This document shows positions 58,381 through 64,000 of a DNA stretch of 64,000 nt, piece by piece. The notes beneath the pieces are model-generated. The model saw nothing but the letters and a program-made list of their open reading frames with translations, was not told the DNA's origin and searched no databases. The stretch lies in contig CALYLW010000341.1 in the NCBI GenBank assembly GCA_944989445.1, positions 1,210,230 through 1,274,229 on the forward strand, written 5' to 3'. Every line of letters starts with the position of its first letter. The first letter of the stretch is position 1. The DNA is from Ampullaceana balthica. Its lineage: Eukaryota > Mollusca > Gastropoda > Lymnaeidae. Both the position numbers and the translations under genes were made by a program.

Positions 58381-58914
58381 TCCATTATGATCTCCTCCCA
58401 CACCATAATCCCCAAATCTCACTCATATCTAATCCTGTCCTCCAATACTTGCCATAATCTTCAAATCTCACTCATATCCTCTCCTCCAGCAACTTTCTCT
58501 CTCACTCTCACCCCATGTCTTATGAGAGCCATCCATAAATTACAAATGCTCAGGGGGGAGAAGTTGGTTTATGTAAGAGATTTTGCTTACTTCGGAGTCA
58601 TCTGAACTGAATATGTATGTATGCTCCAATAAATTTTTAGTCTGTGTAAAAATGACAGACAAAAGCAACCACCCAGACTGAAGACAGGCTTAAATCACAG
58701 CCATTAGATTTGAACACAAGTCATTGATCAGGAACAGACAGAGGGTTCAGAGAATATTCACACATATGAAATTTTTTTTTAGATTTTGACCTAACATTTC
58801 AAGCCCAACCCGGTGACATTGAGGAGGACATGGACACATTAGAGAGGGGCAGGGGAGGTGGTGCATGAAAGTTCATGTATGTAATATATAGTTGGCCCCT
58901 TGTCACAATTTCAA

Positions 58915-59040
58915 CTCACGCACCTTACCTCTCACCTGCACACCTTACCTCTCACCTGCACACCTTACCTCTCACCTGCACACACCTTACCTCTCACTTG
59001 CACACCTTACCTCTCACCTGCACACCTTACCTCTCACATG
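58915..59040. repeat. 20-base minisatellite, about six copies
   Basis: Unit cacaccttacctctcacctg with one extra acac insertion and a cttg/catg variant. Confidence 0.9.
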
Positions 59041-59967
59041 CTACTTTTTTTCAACTTAACACAATACACCCATTCCATCAATGTCGTAAAGCAACTTACC
59101 CACCTCTAAATCTCTCTTACCAGTCACCTCCTTCCTTACCCACTGTGCCCCGTATTCCGGTGATGTTTACTTTCCTAAACAATTACCTTACCTACACACT
59201 CTGTTCCTATTCGATGGTAACTCAACCTTACATTCATCCAGTAATATTTCCCAAAGACACATCCTTCCATGTCCCCTACAGTATATCTCCAATTTTAGGT
59301 TTGCGCTTATGAAATAAAAAATTTGTTAGCCCGCTGTTTTTATCCCCTGCCAATGTAACACCGGTCATCAGCCCCCTCTTTAAACTCCAACTTGGTGTGA
59401 GATTTGTTTTAAAAAACATAATTCGTTAAAATAATCATTAATGGTATAACTAATTTGTATGATACAAATGGCTGTACGCGAACAGCATTATTGATTGTGT
59501 ATAATTGCTTCATGTTTTACATTTATATGTACATATATATAATTTTATGACAACAGAGCTTGCATGTTTATTTATTTTTGTTAGTTGCATGGCATTTTTA
59601 TTTACCCCATATTGGGATCTGACCTTTCAAAATTCTATTTATATTCTATCTTGACACAGTTGTTTTGTTTTTTTTATAATGCTAAGAACAGAGTTTTAAA
59701 TTTTTCTAAACATTTTTCTAAATGTTTCCGATAAATATTAGATTCAGATTTTTATTTTACACAACCAGTGTATCCCATGACAACCACTGTTGTCAACTAA
59801 AATGCCTCTCAACTGGTAGTGAAGTTCAGCAGTTCCCAAACTTTTTCCATTAAAGAACCCAATTAAAAGCTTATATTCTTTCTCCCCAAATCCTATGTCC
59901 CTAACTGCAAAGGGTTCTCTCAGTGGAGTTGTTTTTAGTACAAGAAATTGTACTGTCATTCTTGATA

Positions 59968-60055
59968 ACCTTATCTCTCACATCTGGGTCATCCAACCTT
60001 ATCTCTCACATCTGGGTCATCCAACCTTATCTCTCACATCTGGGTCATCCACTCC
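59968..60055. repeat. 28-base minisatellite, three copies
   Basis: Unit aaccttatctctcacatctg plus ggtcatcc, perfect in three copies. Confidence 0.9.
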
Positions 60056-60436
60056 AGGGATTCCCAACTGATCGAATGGTCAACTCCCACATAAAATATT
60101 CCTCAAAAGTTTAAGCCAGGTATTCTTGTACTCACACGGCTCTACCTTCTGACAGTTTTGTGAGCATCTTCCTAGTGGTCAATCTTAAAATGTGGGGAGT
60201 TTGGGCCACATGACAAATAATTGTAAGCCTCTGCAAAAATGAGAATAATGTTTTCAAATGATTTAATCCAATATGTGCCATAGTCAACGTTTTAAAAAAT
60301 AGAACTCCCTAATCATAGAATCTTAGGAAATGTTTTAAGTTAGTCGTATAACTGTGGTAAAGGTATGAATGGCTTAACTTAATGTCGAGTGTGTTGACTT
60401 AATGAGCAGTTAGTGTGAATCTTTACTGTCACCATA

Positions 60437-62840
60437 TCTAATATATAAAGATGAAAGTTTGTGTGTTTGTTTGTTTGTTTGTTACCAATGGAATTCCACA
60501 CCGTTGGACCCAAGATGCTGAAATTTTGCATGGGACTCTCATTTGACCCGGGACAGGTCATAAGCTATGTTTCAACCCCAGGTGACCACCCCTAGGGTAA
60601 GGGGGCCCATAATCAGAAAATGTAGAGCCAAATAAAGACAAAATAAATTCTCATTTCGATATTGAACAGCTTCATGCGGGCATTCAAAACGAGTTCATTT
60701 TGGTGCGTTATTTTTTACAATACTTTATTTTTAGCTGTGAGCTTTCAAAAATCTTTTATTGTCAAATTACGGTGCGCACCTTTTCGTGTACGCATCTAAA
60801 AGTGAGCAGTGTAATTTTATTATAATAACATTCATATTTGTTTTGGCCTTGCGGTACAAAACAGTGGCCTTTTATACAAATACTTTCTTGATATATTATA
60901 GATCTGTTAAAACTATTTCATTACATTTGTCACACGATGTATGGTATTTATTTTTAAATTAAGAGTTTTTTTTATGTTGTTTCTAATGACTCAAATTTTA
61001 ATTTAAACAAATACTAATTATGTGAGGGTATTTTATGTGGAAAGAAATTGCCCAAGTCAAAAAAGCTTAATCGTAATTTAGAGGAACTAAACGTTTGTTT
61101 TTCTTAAAATTTGTTGCGTGTTCTATATTAATTTTTCTTGCTTATTTTACTTGCTCAATCCCTTAAATTTAATTATTAAAGTTAATCATCAATGATTATT
61201 ACATGCATATAAAAGCCTACGACCAATGCTGTGTTTTTTTTATTACATAAGCTCTATAAATTTACAATTTAAACCTTTCTATCGGACTTATAAACATAAG
61301 CATATTAAACTCAATACAAGTGAACCTATAAGCAATTAATTAAGTTGGGCGGCGTATTGAATATGCCATGGTCATCACGCTGTAGCGGAATAACAAAAGC
61401 CATTTTAAAAATAGATGTTTAGTCAAATATAGCATCTTTTTTTCCTATTTCGTAAATAATTTATTTATTTTTCAGAAACTAAATCTGGTGTTTGAAATAT
61501 AATTTACAAACTATGATGTCCCATCGGGAAACATGGTCAAAAACATACTTGAATTCCTTTTTAAAATTATACCTATTACATAAAAGCAGTAAATTTAAAT
61601 AGTATAACATAGAGACAAATATAAAAAAGCATTATATATCATTTCCATATTAAAACACTAATAAATAAAGACTATCAAAAAGTATACAATTTATTTTTGG
61701 AGCAGTACTGCATTACAAGACTTCATTTTAAGCGCCCGCCTTTAAATTAACTTTCATTGACTAAAAATTGACTATAATTTTTTCACTTTTGTCCCTTTCT
61801 ACAAAACGGTCCCATTTAGCGATGGATTCCAAAATCTTATATGTTGCTGTTTCACCAAGGGATTCAATTCTTTTTTGATTCCCGTTTTCAGATAAGACAT
61901 TATATTTTGTAAAAACAATTTTCCTGTTTTTGTTTCTGGAAATTAGATAAAGGGCGATTTTTACTCATTACTTTTAGTTCAGAGTTCAGTCGTGCTTAAT
62001 TGTTTTTAGTATGATTCGTAAATTTTAAAGACTTTTAGTCAAATGGGAAGTTGGACCATTAGTGAGAGTGGGCTTAGGCTTTTATTAGTATAGAAAAGGG
62101 GCACTAAATGAAGTTAATCAAGAGAAATACAAAAAAATAAGAAGAAAGTAAATCGGTGCATACACATACATACTTAACAAATAACTATTTCAATATTTTC
62201 AACAACATAATAAAACTTGCTCATTACTATAAACTTACTTATTAAAGTTAAGAATCAATGATCTTGACATGCATATAAAGGCCTAGGACCTATGTTGTCA
62301 TTTCATGTTTACATAATTTTATGTTTACATAAGCTAAACAAATTAACTATTTAAACTTTAGCTAACGAACTTATTAAGAAAGTCATTAAACTTAACACAA
62401 GTGAACCTAAAGATCACTAATTCCGTGTAGTTAGAAGCATAAAACTCTGGGTGGTTGTTAAGTACACTTCCGTGGTGGTAACGAGCAAAAAAAATATTTA
62501 AATATCAATTTTCATATAGCCCATATAATGAAAAAAACGTCTTTGTGCCCCCGGCCCCCATGACTGAATTGCAACTTTTTTACACAAATGATCGTCGTGA
62601 GAGGCTACTCAACAACTTCCCAAAGTTTCATGCTTCTACCTACACGCGAAGTTGGAGAATTCAATTATTGATGAGTCAGTTTTTTATATAAGAAAAAAAC
62701 TACATAGCCTATGACCTGTCCCGGGTCAAATGAGGGTCCCATGCAAAATTTCAGCACCTAGGTCCAACGGTGTGGCATTCTATGAGTAACAAAACAAACA
62801 AAAGAAACAAACAAACAAACTTTCATCTTTATATATTAGA
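60437..62840. mobile_element. 2.4 kb TIR element of the TCTAATATATAAAG family
   Basis: The left end tctaatatataaagatgaaa is the inverse of the right end tttcatctttatatattaga, followed inward on both sides by (gttt)n and by gttggaccc / gggtccc-type blocks. The interior shares blocks with 12627-13849 in inverted order. It has no transposase frame. A ggcccc-module segment is at 62510-62700. Confidence 0.72.
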
Positions 62841-62961
62841 TGGGGTTTTCCCGCTTTGGGAATGTCAATGTTTGACTGTTGCACAGTGCGCACTATTTTG
62901 ACACATGCTTGGTGTGACGTAGTTTGGTGTGGGATGACGTCAATAGAGAGATATGCTAGAG

Positions 62962-64000
62962 CAGGGGTTCCTAACCAGGGGTGCATGCACCCCCAAGGGG
63001 TGCATGAGCAGGTTCCAGGGGGTGCATGAATCCTTCAGAGAAAAAGAAGAAGAAAAAAAAGAAGGAAAAAAAGAAAGTAAAACTAATAATCTGAAAATGT
63101 AAACCATAAGCAAAGCATGCCGCAACCTTTTTGAAAGGTACATCTTTCTGCAAATTTCATTCATTACTTGGCATAGCTGGCTGACATCTTCTCCATCTTG
63201 AATGAGTTTAACACATCTCTTTCATGGACCTGCTGTGACTGTAATGGATGGTACTGAGAGATTGCAAGCCTTCCTTAACAAACTGCCATTATTCCAACGA
63301 CGACTAGAAAAGTCCAACTTGGCAAACTTTACACTCTTGGATGAAGTTGTAATATCTGCTGCAGAAGGAAGCACTGAGGGATCACGGCCTGACAACATCA
63401 AAGGGGAAATTTCAGAGCATCTTTCAACATTTCAAAGGTCCTTTGGTGGGTATTTCTGTCAAGAAATTGCTAGGAAAGACCTTTGGATTCGCAATGATTT
63501 TCTCTGTGACTTGGAAAACATTGATGACAGTGACCTTGCTAAAGATGACCTGATTGATTTGAGAACCAGAGAAGTACTGAGGAGTGCCTTCAGTTGACAA
63601 TACCTTGATTGAAATTTGGTGCGCCCAGCTAGATTCCTACCCACAACTAGCCAGTACTGAGGGCAGTACTGACTCTCCTTTCCATTTGCCCCTACCTATC
63701 TCTGTGAAGCAGGATTCTCCACACTTTTGACGATTAAAACCAAGGCAAGGAATAAGTTGAATGCAGAGGATGACATGAGAGATGCTTTTTCCAAAACAGT
63801 CCCCAGATTTAAATCGCTGATTGATCATAAGAAGCAGCAGAACTCTCACTAAATTCCCTGTTGCCTATTGTCAAAACTGTTGTGTTCCTAAAATAAACAT
63901 AGTTTATTATGCATTTTCTGCAAGTTTCATGAGGGGGTGCATGAACCTTTTTTGGGCATCTGAAGGGGTGCATGGACCCTCAAAAGGTTAGGAACCACTG
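62962..64000 (+). mobile_element. hAT (Charlie-like) element ending at the window edge
   Basis: The left end caggggttcctaaccagggg and the right end aaaggttaggaaccactg are inverted, with gggtgcatg motifs just inside both. The target duplication cannot be checked because the right end is base 64000. Interior: a transposase remnant. At about 1.04 kb the element is internally deleted. Confidence 0.85.
63202..63845 (+). pseudogene. hAT transposase C-terminal remnant (SCAND3/ZBED5-like)
   Basis: The frame 63202-63597 reads LQAFLNKLPLFQRRLEKSNL, then EISEHLSTFQRSFGGYF and WIRNDFLCD. After its stop, another frame at about 63680-63845 reads TYLCEAGFSTLLTIKTKARN and KLNAEDDMRDAF, the hAT dimerisation tail (usual form YLCE-x-G-F-S-x-L). 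At least one frameshift and a stop separate the two parts, so the copy is inactive. Confidence 0.8.

Larger units (their letters stand above)
57734..60436. other. STK40 3' region and intergenic stretch
   Basis: Contains STK40 3' untranslated sequence of unknown length and three minisatellites; an AATAAA lies near 58629. No coding region was recognised in 59320-60430. Confidence 0.5.

Noticed and set aside
58875..59312. 145-residue frame with HTLPLTC repeats
   Set aside because: Its core is the 20-base minisatellite, and the rest has no codon bias or domain that I can see.

Overview
The window looks like AT-rich, intron-rich animal nuclear DNA, most likely from a gastropod mollusc. That placement is inferred from a divergent non-alpha nicotinic-type receptor gene, tRNA-derived SINEs paired with a LINE, many hAT and pogo-type DNA transposons, and abundant mini- and microsatellites. 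No species is claimed. There are no bacterial-type operons, rRNA genes, stand-alone tRNA genes or CRISPR arrays. Almost every long open frame outside the two genes below is a simple-repeat artefact or a transposon remnant.

Region 1 (about 4.3-32.3 kb, + strand) is a Cys-loop ligand-gated ion channel gene of the nicotinic acetylcholine receptor (nAChR) type. It enters the window already in progress: the signal peptide and first ligand-domain exons are not seen. Five extracellular-domain exons (4358-4402, 7932-8041, 9597-9702, 20037-20120, 21346-21515) are followed by two successive copies of the membrane-channel part. Each copy is a TM1-TM2 exon of exactly 173 bases plus a TM3-TM4 terminal exon (23629-23801 with 28450-28832; 30052-30224 with 31961-32322). 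Both cassettes have identical intron phases and both join in frame to the same upstream exons, but only one ligand domain is present. The gene may therefore make two receptors with the same ligand domain and different pores, or the second cassette may be the remnant of a tandem duplicate. The introns carry several repeat families: a roughly 507-base unit in four tandem copies with an inverted fifth copy, satellites of 14, 26 and 38 bases, two related hAT copies, LINE fragments and a SINE.

Region 2 (32.3-47.4 kb) has no host gene that I can recognise. It is a graveyard of nested transposons: a hAT element (36377-40752) hosting two smaller elements and a 5'-truncated LINE; a TIR element carrying a PHD finger (41654-43338); an older LINE split by a fold-back element (43.5-44.9 kb); and two SINE families just upstream of the next gene.

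Region 3 (47.4-57.7 kb, + strand) is an apparently complete ten-exon STK40 (SgK495) gene. Its predicted 932-residue product has the STK40 pseudokinase domain, with NFC in place of DFG, and a C-terminal COP1-binding-like motif. A serine-rich N-terminal region of about 540 residues precedes the kinase domain. The exon 3 splice donor lies in a tandem duplication that creates decoy 15-base, frame-preserving mini-exons.

Region 4 (57.7-64 kb) is intergenic: three minisatellites, a 2.4 kb TIR element (60437-62840) and a hAT element (62962-64000) that ends exactly at the window edge.
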